From the NCBI GenBank assembly GCA_958296075.1, contig CATQHW010000001.1, positions 372,001 through 436,000 on the forward strand: a DNA stretch of 64,000 nucleotides. Reading direction: 5' to 3'. This stretch comes from an uncultured Spirochaetia bacterium. GTDB taxonomy: Bacteria > Spirochaetota > Spirochaetia > SZUA-6 > Bin103. Position 1 is the stretch's first letter; every line of letters begins with the position of its first letter. Positions 33,552 to 43,122 of the stretch are shown here, piece after piece. The notes under the pieces are model-generated. The model did no database searches. It had not been told where the DNA came from and was given only the letters and a program-made list of their open reading frames with translations. Position numbers and translations under genes: made by a program.

Positions 33552-34772
33552 CTACGTCGAAGGCGCCGGCTCCAGCCGGCCCTGCCCCGGCAGGGGCTGA
33601 TCCTTGATCGGCAGGTGCACGATCGCCGCGGCGACCCCCAGGACGATCGCGCCGATCCAGACCGGGTCGTAGGAGCCGGTGGCGTCGAAGATGCGGCCGC
33701 CGAGCCAGACGCCCAGGAAGCTGCCTACCTGATGGGACAGGAAGACGATCCCGTACAGCGACGAGAGATGGCGCGCGCCGAAGATCTGCGCCACGGTGCC
33801 GCTGGTCAGCGGCACAGTCGCCAGCCACAGAAAGCCGATGACCGCCGCAAACACCAGCGCCGTCGCACTCGTGACCGGCACGATCAGGAAGCAGGCGATC
33901 GCCACCGCCCGCGAGAAGTACAGCAGGCTCAGCAGCCGCTTCTTGCGGAAACGGTCGCCCAGCCGGCCGAACAGGAACGAGCCGAGCATGTTGAACAGCC
34001 CGATCAGGGCCAGCGCCGTGGCGCCGATCGCCTGCGCCACGCCTTGGTCGACCAGAAAGGACGGCAGATGGGTGGCGATGAAGGCGACGTGAAAGCCGCA
34101 CACGAAGAAGCCGGCGTTCAGCAACAGATAGCCGGAGTGGGTGCGCGCCCGTCGGACCACGGCGCCGAAGCTCAGCTCGCCGGCGGCGCCGGAAGGCTCG
34201 TCCGCTCCGGTCGCGAACGCCGATCGGACCGGGAAGCCGACCGCGAACAACGCGATCGCTCCGACCGCCAGGGCGGCGTACAGCAGGGTCGCCTGCCACT
34301 GAACCGCGCCGATCAGCCACTGCATGGCCGGCACTACGGCAAAGGTCCCGAATGATCCCGCCGCGGTGATGATGCCGAAGGCCGTTCCCCGCCGCTCCGC
34401 CGGAACGACCTGCGCCACGGCGCCCAGAATCACCACGTACGAGGTCGCGCTCAGCGCCAGGCCGACCATCACGCCCAGGCCCAGGTAGAGCGTGGCTGCC
34501 GAGGCGGCCAGCGACAGCAGCGCGAACCCCAGGGCGTACACGGCGGCGCCCGCCGCCACCACCCAGCGCGGCCCGATCCGGTCGGCGATCATGCCGGCCA
34601 GCGGCAGCCCGAACATGATGTTCTGCACGGCCATGGAAAGGCTGAACGTCTCGCGCCCCGTGGACAGGGTGGCCGAGACCGGCTGCAGGAACAGCCCGAA
34701 CGACTGGCGCGCTCCCATGGCGATAGCCACCGTGACGGCGCCGAGCAGGATGACCGGAGCGGGACGTTTCAT
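33552..34772 (-). CDS. MFS transporter
   Basis: From ATG 34772 (MKRPAPVILLGAVTVAIAMG) the protein has about 406 residues and 12 predicted helices, with MFS loop motifs GMIADRIGPRWVV (between helices 2 and 3) and LFGRLGDRFRKKRLL (between 8 and 9). It resembles the monocarboxylate/cyanate-type branch. In-frame starts at 34820 and 34787 exist; none has a convincing ribosome site. It probably exchanges an organic acid used by the neighbouring enzymes. Confidence 0.78.
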   Translation of the reverse strand: MKRPAPVILLGAVTVAIAMGARQSFGLFLQPVSATLSTGRETFSLSMAVQNIMFGLPLAGMIADRIGPRWVVAAGAAVYALGFALLSLAASAATLYLGLGVMVGLALSATSYVVILGAVAQVVPAERRGTAFGIITAAGSFGTFAVVPAMQWLIGAVQWQATLLYAALAVGAIALFAVGFPVRSAFATGADEPSGAAGELSFGAVVRRARTHSGYLLLNAGFFVCGFHVAFIATHLPSFLVDQGVAQAIGATALALIGLFNMLGSFLFGRLGDRFRKKRLLSLLYFSRAVAIACFLIVPVTSATALVFAAVIGFLWLATVPLTSGTVAQIFGARHLSSLYGIVFLSHQVGSFLGVWLGGRIFDATGSYDPVWIGAIVLGVAAAIVHLPIKDQPLPGQGRLEPAPST

Positions 34773-35057
34773 GACGGTGGCGAGCATACCAATTGGTCGA
34801 GGCCGATCTGGCGGTATCACGGTATCATGAAGACGAGCAAGGACGCCGTCGCCGGGGCGTTTCCGCTGCCTTGGTCGGCCGGCGCGCGGTGGCCGAGAAT
34901 CGGGTCAGCGTCGTGCTGCTGAGCGCGGGTTGTCCTGCTCCGTGCTGCGCAGCCCCTCGGTAACGCTCGATGCGGTATAGTCGACACATGGGCGGCTGCA
35001 TGGACGGTTCGCCGTCGTTTCACGATCGAGCCCGGATCAGGCGCTCTCAGCTCCGGA

Positions 35058-36053
35058 GTGCCGGCATTCGCGGTTCGGCGGATGATGCGTAGACTGATGG
35101 CACGCGCAGGCGCCGAGCGGCTGACTGCCGGCCGGGGGCTCTCCTGGACGGCCGCCACCCTCAGAGGCCTGCGCAAGACCAAGTACCTGCAGTTCCTGAT
35201 GCTGGGCGGCCTGGCCTGGTTCATCATCTTCCACTACGTCCCCATGTACGGGATCGTGGTGGCGTTCCAGGACTATAACTCCCGCATCGGCGTGTTCCGC
35301 AGCGAGTGGGTCGGCCTGGAGAACTTCATCCGCTTCTTCGAACATCCCTACTTCTTCCGGCTGATCCGCAACACCTTCCTGCTCAGTTTCTACGATCTGC
35401 TCTTCGCCTTTCCGGTGCCGATCGTATTTGCCTTGATGCTCAACGAGGTGCGAAACGGCGCCGTGAAGCGCTCGGTGCAGACCATCAGCTTCCTGCCCCA
35501 CTTCATCTCCCTGGTGGCGCTGGTGTCGCTGGCGGCGCTGTTCCTTTCCCCCTCCGAGGGCGTGTTCAACCGATTCCTGGCGAGCCTCGGCATCGAACCG
35601 ATCTACTTCATGAACGAGCCGGGGTGGTTCCGCCCCCTCTACGTCCTCACCGGCATCTGGCAGAACGCGGGCTGGGGAGCGATCATCTATCTGGCGGCGA
35701 TTTCGCAGGTCGACCCGCAACTGTATGAGGCGGCCACGATCGACGGCGCCTCCCGGCTGCAGAGCATGCGCCACGTCACCCTGCCCGGCATCGCCGCCAC
35801 GATCATCATCCTGACCATCCTGCGGGTCGGAGCCCTGCTGAGCGTCGGCTACGAGAAGGTGCTGCTGATGTACAGCCCGGCGACTTACGAGACCGCCGAC
35901 GTGATCGGCACCTTCCTGGTGCGGCGCGGGCTGTTCAAGGCGGACTTCAGCTACGGCGCAGCCGTGGGGCTGTTCAACTCGATCATCAACCTGGGCTTTC
36001 TGATCGCCGCGAACCGGCTGGCGCGCCGCTACACGGAGCACAGCCTGTGGTGA
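35058..36053 (+). CDS. Sugar ABC transporter permease, LplB type (system 2)
   Basis: The 331-aa permease has markers FIIFHYVPMYGIVVAFQDY, LMLNEVRNGAVKRSVQTIS and the EAA loop YEAATIDGASRLQSMRHVTL. The start is GTG 35058 or ATG 35082. It begins a tight operon, permease B, permease C and binding protein, transcribed rightward. TATAGT at 34976-34981 could be its -10, but I see no good -35. Confidence 0.87.
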   Translation: MPAFAVRRMMRRLMARAGAERLTAGRGLSWTAATLRGLRKTKYLQFLMLGGLAWFIIFHYVPMYGIVVAFQDYNSRIGVFRSEWVGLENFIRFFEHPYFFRLIRNTFLLSFYDLLFAFPVPIVFALMLNEVRNGAVKRSVQTISFLPHFISLVALVSLAALFLSPSEGVFNRFLASLGIEPIYFMNEPGWFRPLYVLTGIWQNAGWGAIIYLAAISQVDPQLYEAATIDGASRLQSMRHVTLPGIAATIIILTILRVGALLSVGYEKVLLMYSPATYETADVIGTFLVRRGLFKADFSYGAAVGLFNSIINLGFLIAANRLARRYTEHSLW

Positions 36054-36973
36054 GGACCGGCATGATCCGCGACGCGTCGCCCGGCTCGCTGCTGCTCGAC
36101 GTCTTCGTCTACGGCGCGCTGCTGCTGGTCGTGATCGTCACGCTGTATCCGGTGCTGCACGTCGCCTCCATGGCCATCAGCAGCGGCGACGCGGTCCTCA
36201 AGAAGACCGTCACCTTCTACCCCAAGGGCCTCAGTACGCGCGCCTTCGAGCTGATCTTCAACTCCCGAAACATCCCGATCGGCTACCGCAACCAGGTGAT
36301 GTACGCGGCGCTGGGCACCACGATCAGCCTGAGCCTCACGACCGCGATGGCTTATCCGCTCTCCAAGAAGCGGCTGACGCTGCGCTCCTTCTACACGGTG
36401 CTAGTGGTCGTCACGATGTTCTTCGGCGGCGGCCTGATCCCGCTCTACCTGGTGGTGCGGGGCCTGGGGATGATGAATACGATCTGGGCGGTCGTACTGC
36501 CGGCCGCCATCAGCGCCTACAACGTGATCATCCTGCGCACATTCTTTCAGGCGGTTCCCGGCGAGATGGAGGAGTCCGCGTACCTCGACGGCGCCAACGA
36601 CATCAGGATCCTGGTCTCCATCGTCATGCCGGTCTCCAGGGCTGCGCTCGCCACGATCGGCCTGTTCTATCTGGTCTCCCACTGGAACTCGTGGTTCTAC
36701 GCGGTGATCTTCCTGCGCGACCACGACCTGAAGCCGCTGCAGGTGGTGCTGCGCAACATCATCCTGGAGCAGGGCATGATCGCCGAGGAGCTGGACATCA
36801 ACGAGTCCGACATGCAGGCGATGCGGATGGTCGCTTCCCGCGACAACTACATCAACTACGAGAAACTCAAGCACGCCACGCTGATCGCGGCGATGCTGCC
36901 GATGTTGATCGTCTATCCGTTCATTCAGAAATACTTCGCCAAGGGCGTGATGATCGGATCGCTGAAGGCGTGA
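36047..36973 (+). CDS. Sugar ABC transporter permease, LplC type (system 2)
   Basis: The 308-aa permease starts inside the end of the LplB gene (overlap 7 bp; ATG 36062 is an alternative). It has VTLYPVLHVASMAISSGDAV, the EAA loop EESAYLDGANDIRILVSIV, and the ending YFAKGVMIGSLKA. It forms the heterodimeric channel with the preceding gene. Confidence 0.87.
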   Translation: MVRTGMIRDASPGSLLLDVFVYGALLLVVIVTLYPVLHVASMAISSGDAVLKKTVTFYPKGLSTRAFELIFNSRNIPIGYRNQVMYAALGTTISLSLTTAMAYPLSKKRLTLRSFYTVLVVVTMFFGGGLIPLYLVVRGLGMMNTIWAVVLPAAISAYNVIILRTFFQAVPGEMEESAYLDGANDIRILVSIVMPVSRAALATIGLFYLVSHWNSWFYAVIFLRDHDLKPLQVVLRNIILEQGMIAEELDINESDMQAMRMVASRDNYINYEKLKHATLIAAMLPMLIVYPFIQKYFAKGVMIGSLKA

Positions 36974-37060
36974 GCCGCCCGGCGTCCGAGGGAGGATACC
37001 GAATGTAGCAACCGGCCGCTTTCACGAGAAGAACGTTCAACCAAACAAGGAGAACATTCG

Positions 37061-38626
37061 ATGAAACGAACCTTCGTAGTCATTTCGATGCTGCTCGTCA
37101 TGCCGGGCACGCTGGCGTGGGCGAGCAGCGTCGCCGAGCAGCCGGCAGCGGCAGCAGCCGGGCGGGACATCGTCGAGCTCGACTACATGTATCGCTACTC
37201 ACGCGATCTCATCCCGCCGCCGGACAACCTGTGGGTGCAGGAGATGCTCGAGCGGTTCGACCTGGACATCAACTTCGAGATGGTCCCGTCCAGCGAGTAC
37301 ATGTCGATCATGGAACTGCGCCTGGCGGCCGGGGACGAGCCGGACATCCTGTTCCCGTGGCCGAAGTCGATGACCGACCAGTGGGGGATGCAGGGCTACC
37401 TGCTGCCGATGCAGGACCTTCTGGACGAGATGCCGAACATTCGTGCCCGTTTCGACGATGCCGGCTGGGCGTACGTGATGAAGGCGGCGCCGGCACCGGA
37501 CGGCAACATCTATTCCTATCCGAACGCCAGCTCCATCTATCTGGCCAACGGCTGGGGATACCGCGATCAGGTGTTCGACGCGCTGGGCATCTCCTTCCCC
37601 TCCAACACCGACGAGCTGTATGAGGCGGCGAAGCGGATCAAGGCGGAGTTCCCGGACTCGTGGCCGATCCAGGGATGGGCCAAGACGCGCGGATACCGCT
37701 CCCTGACCGGCGGCTACCGGCTCGCGTGGCGAACCTGGGACGACTGGTACATCGATCCGGACACCAACGCGGTGACCTACGGTCCGCAGACCGACAAGTA
37801 CCGGGAGATCATGAAGTTCCTGAACAAGCTGTATGCGGAGGACTTGGTATTCCCGGAGGTCGATCAGAAGGACTTCACCAAGTGGTCGGAGCTGCTGGCC
37901 GAGGGCAGGCATCACATCATGTTCTTCAACGTCGGCCGCATCGGCCACGTGAACAGCGTGGTGGATCAGGACGATCCCACCGCCCAGTTCAAGATCGTGC
38001 ACGACGGCGTGGTCACCGCGCCGGGCTTCGAGCCGATCGTCGCGCGGGGCAGCCCGTGGAGCGAAGGCGGCTCGATCGCGGCAAGCGCCACCGACGAACA
38101 GGTGGAGCGCTGGCTGGAGTACACCAACTTCCTGGCCTCGCCGGACGGCGGCATCTTCATGTACTACGGCGTCGAAGGTGTGACCTTCAACTGGGGCACG
38201 GACGAGTCCGGCAATCGCATGCCGATCCTCATGGACCACATGGCCACGAGCGCCAACCCGCAGGGGCAGAGCATGTACGAGCAGGGGTTCGTGAAGGGGA
38301 TGTACTATCCGGCCGAGTACGCCCTGGCGGCGACCGGACAGGGGGATACCATGCCGACGCAGAACGCGCTGTCGGTGCACCCGTTCCTGCGCAACAGCAG
38401 CCACATCATCTGGAACCTCAGCGAGGACGACTCCGATATGTTGGCCGACCTGGAAGTGGTCGTCACCGACGTCCGCGACGAGTACGGGTCGAAGTTCCTG
38501 ATGGGAACCCTGGACCCGAACGACGACGGCGACTGGAACGACTATCTGGCCGCCCTGGAACGCGCCGGCCTGGAGCAGGTGCGCGCGATCCGCGACACCA
38601 GCAAGGCGGACTTCGTACCGTATTAG
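37061..38626 (+). CDS. Extracellular solute-binding protein (system 2)
   Basis: The 521-aa protein has a signal peptide (MKRTFVVISMLLVMPGTLAW, cleavage near AWA-SS) and an LplA-like mature chain (ELRLAAGDEPDILFPWPKSM). AAGGAG eight bases before the ATG fixes the start. It closes the system 2 operon and is followed by a good terminator hairpin. No ATPase gene accompanies either system; an MsmK-like shared ATPase elsewhere is expected. Confidence 0.87.
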   Translation: MKRTFVVISMLLVMPGTLAWASSVAEQPAAAAAGRDIVELDYMYRYSRDLIPPPDNLWVQEMLERFDLDINFEMVPSSEYMSIMELRLAAGDEPDILFPWPKSMTDQWGMQGYLLPMQDLLDEMPNIRARFDDAGWAYVMKAAPAPDGNIYSYPNASSIYLANGWGYRDQVFDALGISFPSNTDELYEAAKRIKAEFPDSWPIQGWAKTRGYRSLTGGYRLAWRTWDDWYIDPDTNAVTYGPQTDKYREIMKFLNKLYAEDLVFPEVDQKDFTKWSELLAEGRHHIMFFNVGRIGHVNSVVDQDDPTAQFKIVHDGVVTAPGFEPIVARGSPWSEGGSIAASATDEQVERWLEYTNFLASPDGGIFMYYGVEGVTFNWGTDESGNRMPILMDHMATSANPQGQSMYEQGFVKGMYYPAEYALAATGQGDTMPTQNALSVHPFLRNSSHIIWNLSEDDSDMLADLEVVVTDVRDEYGSKFLMGTLDPNDDGDWNDYLAALERAGLEQVRAIRDTSKADFVPY

Positions 38627-38651
38627 TCTGAGGTTTTCTCGCCGCGCCATG

Positions 38652-38682
38652 CGGGCATCTCTCCACCGCGGGGAGGTGCCCG
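38652..38682 (+). terminator. Terminator hairpin after system 2 binding protein
   Basis: CGGGCATCTCTCC pairs with GGGGAGGTGCCCG (13 bp, two G-U pairs) across a short loop, followed by TTCTTCAT. It lies between two convergent genes and could serve both. Confidence 0.6.
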
Positions 38683-38714
38683 TTCTTCATCAGGCGAAGG
38701 TGACGAGCGCCGGC

Positions 38715-40277
38715 TCACTCGACCGCGTCGCCGAACGCGAACGTGAACAGCTCCGACTCGGTGAGACGGAACCTCAGATGCAGCGCCCGCCCGCGCAGCG
38801 CGCTCAGGTCCCACTTGCCGTTCCAGGTCACCCGGTGGTCGATGCGGTTGCTGCGGATCGTGTCGCAGTCGTCCATGGTGAAGCCGGGCACCGGCCGGCC
38901 GGCCACCACCGCCTGCCGCGCCGGCAGCGACTCCACCAGCTCGATGCGGATGTCGCCCAGCACCGCCATGCCGGTCCGGTTGGGGAAGCGCTGGCCGGTG
39001 GCGCAGTTGATGCGCAGCTCGTTGCCGGCGATCCGCACCTCGCGCGTCAGCAGGAAGCCGGGCTCGCCTTCCGCCTTGAGCGACACGAACCGGTCGCACG
39101 GTAGCTTGGCCAGCCCCACGGCGCTACCCCGGTCCACGGCGACCTGCATCTGCAGAGACTGGCCGCCGTAGTAGAACCACATCTGGTGGCCCACCGCGAC
39201 CGGCGCCGACGCCCCCAGGATCCAGCCGTCGTCGAAGTGGCCCTCCGGCCCGCGCGGGATGAACCAGGCGCGGTCCGGCGCCTGCTGCCAGTGGAAGCCG
39301 TCGCGGCTCCACATGAAGCGGAGCTGCCCGAAGCGGCCGCCCGACGGGTCGACACAGGCGGCGTTGGCCAGGAACAGCCCGTTGTGGAAGAAGGGCCGGA
39401 AGTGATCGATGTCCGGCCAGCCGGTGTCCAGCTCGTCGGGATAGAACGCCGTCCGCACCTTTCCCCAGTTCAGCAGGTCCCGGCTTACCGCCACGGCGAC
39501 GTGACGCCGGTGGTGCCGGCCCACGCCCTGTTCCCAGTCCACGTCGGTCCAGCCCCGCTCCGGCCGCACGTAGCCGAACGCGTGCACCGTCGGCCGGGTG
39601 TAGCAGAGCCAGTGGCGGCGCACCGGGTCCCAGACCGGTGTGTTGACGCAGTCGTAATGGCCCTGGATGACCGGATTGGCCGGCTCCTCCCGCCAGTGGA
39701 TGCCGTCGGCCGAATAGGCGAGGCAGACGCCGCTGGCGCCGCGCGGCTGGTCCAGATATCCCATGATGAAACGGCGCTCGCGGTCGTCCGGGTCGGGGTT
39801 GAGCACCACCGCGGAGCGATCGCACTCGCGCACGCCAGCCAACACGATGTTGTTGCGGTTGGTGCCATGATGGCGCAGCAGACCGAGCTTGGGCTTGACC
39901 CAGTGCACGCCGTCGTCGCTCTCCGCGTAGCGGCAGAAGTCGGCGTGGCCCTCCGCGGAACCCGGTTCGGCGGCGCCGCGATAGTGGGCCTGACTGTCCG
40001 AGTCCTGGTACCACATCCGGAAGCGGCCCCCGTCCGAGCGATCCAGGTCCTCGCGCACCACGTGCGACTCGTAGCAGTAGAACTCGCCGATCTGGTCCGG
40101 CACCATCACCGGGTTGCCCGGGAACTTGGAGGCGATCTGGGAGACCCGCTTGAGGTCCCACACGTCCTCCACCGCGTGATCGTCGAACAGGAACTGCGGG
40201 GTAGTCCCCACCTCCAGCGGCTCGCCCCGAAAGTAGTCCAGACTATCGTTCACCAGCTTCTCCCGTGCCAGCGTCAT
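38715..40277 (-). CDS. Glycoside-hydrolase-like five-bladed propeller protein
   Basis: The 520-aa cytoplasmic protein has repeated propeller elements such as CRYAESDDGVHWVKPKLG, AYSADGIHWREEP and MWSRDGFHWQQAP, plus a C-terminal beta-sandwich-like region (residues about 390-520). The pattern resembles GH32/GH43-like families annotated as conserved hypotheticals in planctomycetes and related groups; I cannot point to the catalytic acids. The start overlaps the end of the Kelch gene by 35 bp, suggesting coupling. Confidence 0.6.
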   Translation of the reverse strand: MTLAREKLVNDSLDYFRGEPLEVGTTPQFLFDDHAVEDVWDLKRVSQIASKFPGNPVMVPDQIGEFYCYESHVVREDLDRSDGGRFRMWYQDSDSQAHYRGAAEPGSAEGHADFCRYAESDDGVHWVKPKLGLLRHHGTNRNNIVLAGVRECDRSAVVLNPDPDDRERRFIMGYLDQPRGASGVCLAYSADGIHWREEPANPVIQGHYDCVNTPVWDPVRRHWLCYTRPTVHAFGYVRPERGWTDVDWEQGVGRHHRRHVAVAVSRDLLNWGKVRTAFYPDELDTGWPDIDHFRPFFHNGLFLANAACVDPSGGRFGQLRFMWSRDGFHWQQAPDRAWFIPRGPEGHFDDGWILGASAPVAVGHQMWFYYGGQSLQMQVAVDRGSAVGLAKLPCDRFVSLKAEGEPGFLLTREVRIAGNELRINCATGQRFPNRTGMAVLGDIRIELVESLPARQAVVAGRPVPGFTMDDCDTIRSNRIDHRVTWNGKWDLSALRGRALHLRFRLTESELFTFAFGDAVE

Positions 40278-41270
40278 CCTCGCCTGATGCCGCCCGATCC
40301 CTGAATGCGATCGCGCGCACGTCGCTGAAGTGCGCCTCGCGCGGGCCGCTCTCGCACCCGCCGAACAGCCACACCGTGTCGCCGACCAGCAGCGGCGAGG
40401 CGCAGTGCCGGCCCGGCCACGGCAGCGATGCCGGGTGGCGGTGCCAGTCCGCCCCGTCGGTCGACCACCACAGCTCCGGCACGTGGCGACCCGAACGCTC
40501 CTCGCGACCGTCGATCAGCCAGAGTCGGTCCCGGTACGGGATCACCGTCGGGAAGTCCCGCGGCGACCACTGCGCCGCACCGGTCACCCGCGTCCACGCG
40601 CAGCCGCCGGCGGAACACCACACGTCGTTGACCGCCGCGCACACCCCCGGCCCCACGAGCTGCATGCCGCCGATGATCCACAGCGCGCCCCGGAAACTCA
40701 CCAGAGCCGGGCTCTTGCGGGCCGAAAAGCGGGCCGCCGGGCACCGGTGCCAGTCGGCGCCGTCCGTAGACCACCAGAGGTCGTCGTAGTACACCTCGCC
40801 GTCCGGCGCGCCGCAGCTCACCCACATCCGGCCGTCGTGCACGGCGGCGGCGAACACGTGGCGAGGCGGCCACGGCGCCGCCGCGGTCACCCCCGCCAGC
40901 TCACGCCGTCGTCCGAGCACCATACGTCGTTGAGGTTCACGCGGTCCGGTCGATAGCGGTGCATGCCGCCGAACATCCAGATGCGGCCGCGATACACGAC
41001 CATCTGCTGCAGGTAGCGCTCGGGCCACGCGGCCGAGACCGCTTCTCGCCTCCACTCCGCGCCGTCGGCGGACGACCAGATGTCGCTCAGGATCGCCGCC
41101 GGATCCTCGCACTGCTCCTCACAACCTCCATAGAGCCAGAAGCGGTCCCGAAAGGACACCACCGCATGGCCGTGGCGCGGCGACCACCCTGCCCGCAACG
41201 CCGCCGTCGCAAAAGAGATGTTCACGGCCGCCGTCAACCGGTGTTGGGAAGGACGTCGATTGCCGGGCAC
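40243..41270 (-). pseudogene. Kelch-repeat propeller protein split by a frameshift at a C5/G5 run
   Basis: Two overlapping frames make one protein. The first (41270-40887) has RFWLYGGCEEQCEDPAAILS and RIWMFGGMHRYRP and ends at WRG-stop. The second continues with VTAAAPWPPRHVFAAAVHD, LWIIGGMQLVGPG, RLWLIDGREERSG and TVWLFGGCESGP to 40243. The switch is at a run of five C (40890-40894; G5 in the coding strand), where a one-base change would rejoin them. Together they encode about six Kelch-like blades (G-G plus W spacing). It could be a real mutation, phase variation or a sequencing error. Confidence 0.65.
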
Positions 41271-41401
41271 TGTTGCAGACGCCGATCCGACGTAACCAGG
41301 GTCAGCCCCAACACCTTCGCACTCGCAGCGATGAAGCGGTCCGCCGGCTCCTGATGCGGAAGCGATATGGCGCGTCTGGCCAACGCCTGAATCTGCTCCA
41401 T
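41234..41401 (-). pseudogene. VapC PIN toxin, C-terminal fragment
   Basis: The 55-aa frame MEQIQALARRAISLPHQEPA, ADRFIAASAKVLGLTLVTSD, RRLQQCPAIDVLPN is the last third of a VapC PIN domain: the conserved PADRFIAA acid, the LVTSD strand and the L-x-x-C end. The first two thirds are absent, so it is inactive. It overlaps the start of the Kelch frame. Confidence 0.7.
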
Positions 41402-41557
41402 GAGCGCCCGCTTATATTACCATGGTCGGGCCTAAGGCGCTGCGTCAGGCGGCGCGCTGGTCGCGGGCAGCGCATCTCCGCTCGCCGCATCCAGCGCTTG
41501 GGGAACAGCACTCGGAAGCATGGCGCGGACCTCTGCTTCAGAGTACATTTCCGAGCA

Positions 41558-42197
41558 ATGGACCTCGTCGAGACGTTGCGCAGGCCCGAGGGCAAGACTC
41601 TGGAGTTCGAGTGGCCGATGCGCTGCTCATCGCGGAAATGCAACGCTTCGCTGGCGGCGAGTCGTTCGATGAGCAGCCGCTGCCGGCGTTGAACTCGGAA
41701 GCTCTGGACTTCCGAGCGGCTTCCGAGTTCTTTGCCCCGGTTCGGAAGCTGTCGCGCCGCGACCTCGAAACCCTGCGGCTGCTCACGCCCCATCAGGGGC
41801 GGCTGGCGCCGACGATCGGCGGCGTGCTGCTTTTCGGGGTGGACCGCCTGGCTCATTTTCCGGACGCGTGGATCCAGGCCGGCCGCTTCGGTGGAGTCGA
41901 CCGCACGACCATTCTCGACCACGCAGACCTCAAGATGCCGCTCATCCGAGCAATCGAGGAAGCCGTCGCAGCGAGGTCACCGGCGCTGTGGCAGTCGATC
42001 CCATCGACCGCTCCATCCTCGGCCTGCTGGAGCAGGGCGAGGGGCGCAGCACGAGCGAGATCGCCGCGGCAATCGGACGCTCACCGCGCGCCACGCGTAC
42101 GCGCCTGACCAGGCTGGTGGCGCTCGGGCTGGTTCGGGAAGTGGGCACCGGCCCGCGCGACCCCAAGCGCCGCTACTTCGGCCGCCTCCGTTTGTGA
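41558..42197 (+). pseudogene. Decayed AlbA_2/RecG-like ATP-binding protein
   Basis: Three frames in order give pieces of one protein: MDLVETLRRPEGKTLEFEW (AlbA_2 start), then after a deletion ADALLIAEMQRFAGGESFDE, LETLRLLTPHQGRLAPTIGG and DHADLKMPLIRAIEEAVA, then after another deletion and shift DPIDRSILGLLEQGEGRSTS and RATRTRLTRLVALGLVRE, the C-terminal winged helix. The GHKL-like ATP-binding middle is missing. Clearly non-functional. Confidence 0.75.
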
Positions 42198-42293
42198 CGG
42201 TACAGGTGGACGGCTAGGCGATCCTCGATCGGATAGCCGCCGGCGTTCGGAGCACGCTCGACTACCCGCGGCCCGCCGGCCCGCCTTCGGATG

Positions 42294-43073
42294 CTACGAG
42301 GACGGAAGCGGCCGCAGCAGGCCCTTCTCGATCAACGTGCGGAAGTGCATCACCGCCGTCTCCGCAAGGGTGCGATCCCGTACCAGCAAACCCAGTTCGA
42401 TGTTGCGGTCGAAGGCAGCCTCGGTGAGGTTCGCCGAGGTGATGAACGCCGATTCGTCGTCCGTCACCACGGCCTTGGCGTGGAGCACGGCGCCGGGGCC
42501 GGCGTCCGCCACCGAACGCGGATCGTAGAACACCCTGGGACGCGTTGCGCCCGGCCATGATTCACCCCAGAAGTGATCCGCGAAACGACGCACCAGGCTG
42601 TCGGCGGCGGTGGTGTCGCCGCGCCGGCGCTCGATGTTGAGCAGCAGCGTGACTTCGAGCCGCGGGATCGAGTCCATGCGCCGGGCCAGTGTCGCGAACG
42701 CGCGCGGCCCGTCGAAGAACGCGTAGCTGCACACCCAGATCGAATGTTGAGCGGAGCTGATCAGCTCCTCGTACACCCGGCGCGTATCGCGGGCGTGCAG
42801 GCCGACGACCTCCGGGCCGGTCCAGACGAAGTCCGGCGCCGGCGCTCGTTCCGCCGCGCGCGCCAAGCTGCGCAGCCAGATGACGCCCGCCTCCGGCGAG
42901 ACGCCGATGCGCTCCCACTCCCGGAGCACTCCCAGGAGCGCGGCCTGGTGGTCGCCGCCCACCGTCGAGCGGATGGCAAGCGCCGAGTACGGCGGGGCGA
43001 GCAGGCCGGACTCCAGCGCGATCGACAACCGGCTGCGCACGTGCGCGGGCAGCGCGAGCAGTGCGTCGATCAC
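42294..43073 (-). CDS. drmC: DISARM-like phospholipase D protein DrmC
   Basis: The 259-aa protein has one phospholipase D HKD motif, HAKAVVTDDESAFITSANLT (H-x-K-x4-D then the SxN element) near residue 220, preceded by a GLHARDTRRVYEELISSAQH segment typical of DrmC-like proteins. PLD proteins of this kind form the third core member of DISARM. It lies 49 bases after the DUF1998 gene and ends the operon. Single-HKD proteins dimerise to cleave phosphodiesters; DrmC has been reported as dispensable in at least some tests. Confidence 0.8.
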   Translation of the reverse strand: MIDALLALPAHVRSRLSIALESGLLAPPYSALAIRSTVGGDHQAALLGVLREWERIGVSPEAGVIWLRSLARAAERAPAPDFVWTGPEVVGLHARDTRRVYEELISSAQHSIWVCSYAFFDGPRAFATLARRMDSIPRLEVTLLLNIERRRGDTTAADSLVRRFADHFWGESWPGATRPRVFYDPRSVADAGPGAVLHAKAVVTDDESAFITSANLTEAAFDRNIELGLLVRDRTLAETAVMHFRTLIEKGLLRPLPSS

Positions 43074-43122
43074 GGCGCGGCGGCGCCGGTCCGGTACGGC
43101 GGCGCCGGTGGCGGAGCGGCGA

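Noticed and set aside
34976-34981. Promoter for ABC system 2 from TATAGT alone
   Set aside because: The -10 is good but no -35 is found at 16-18 bases, so I mention it only in the gene entry.
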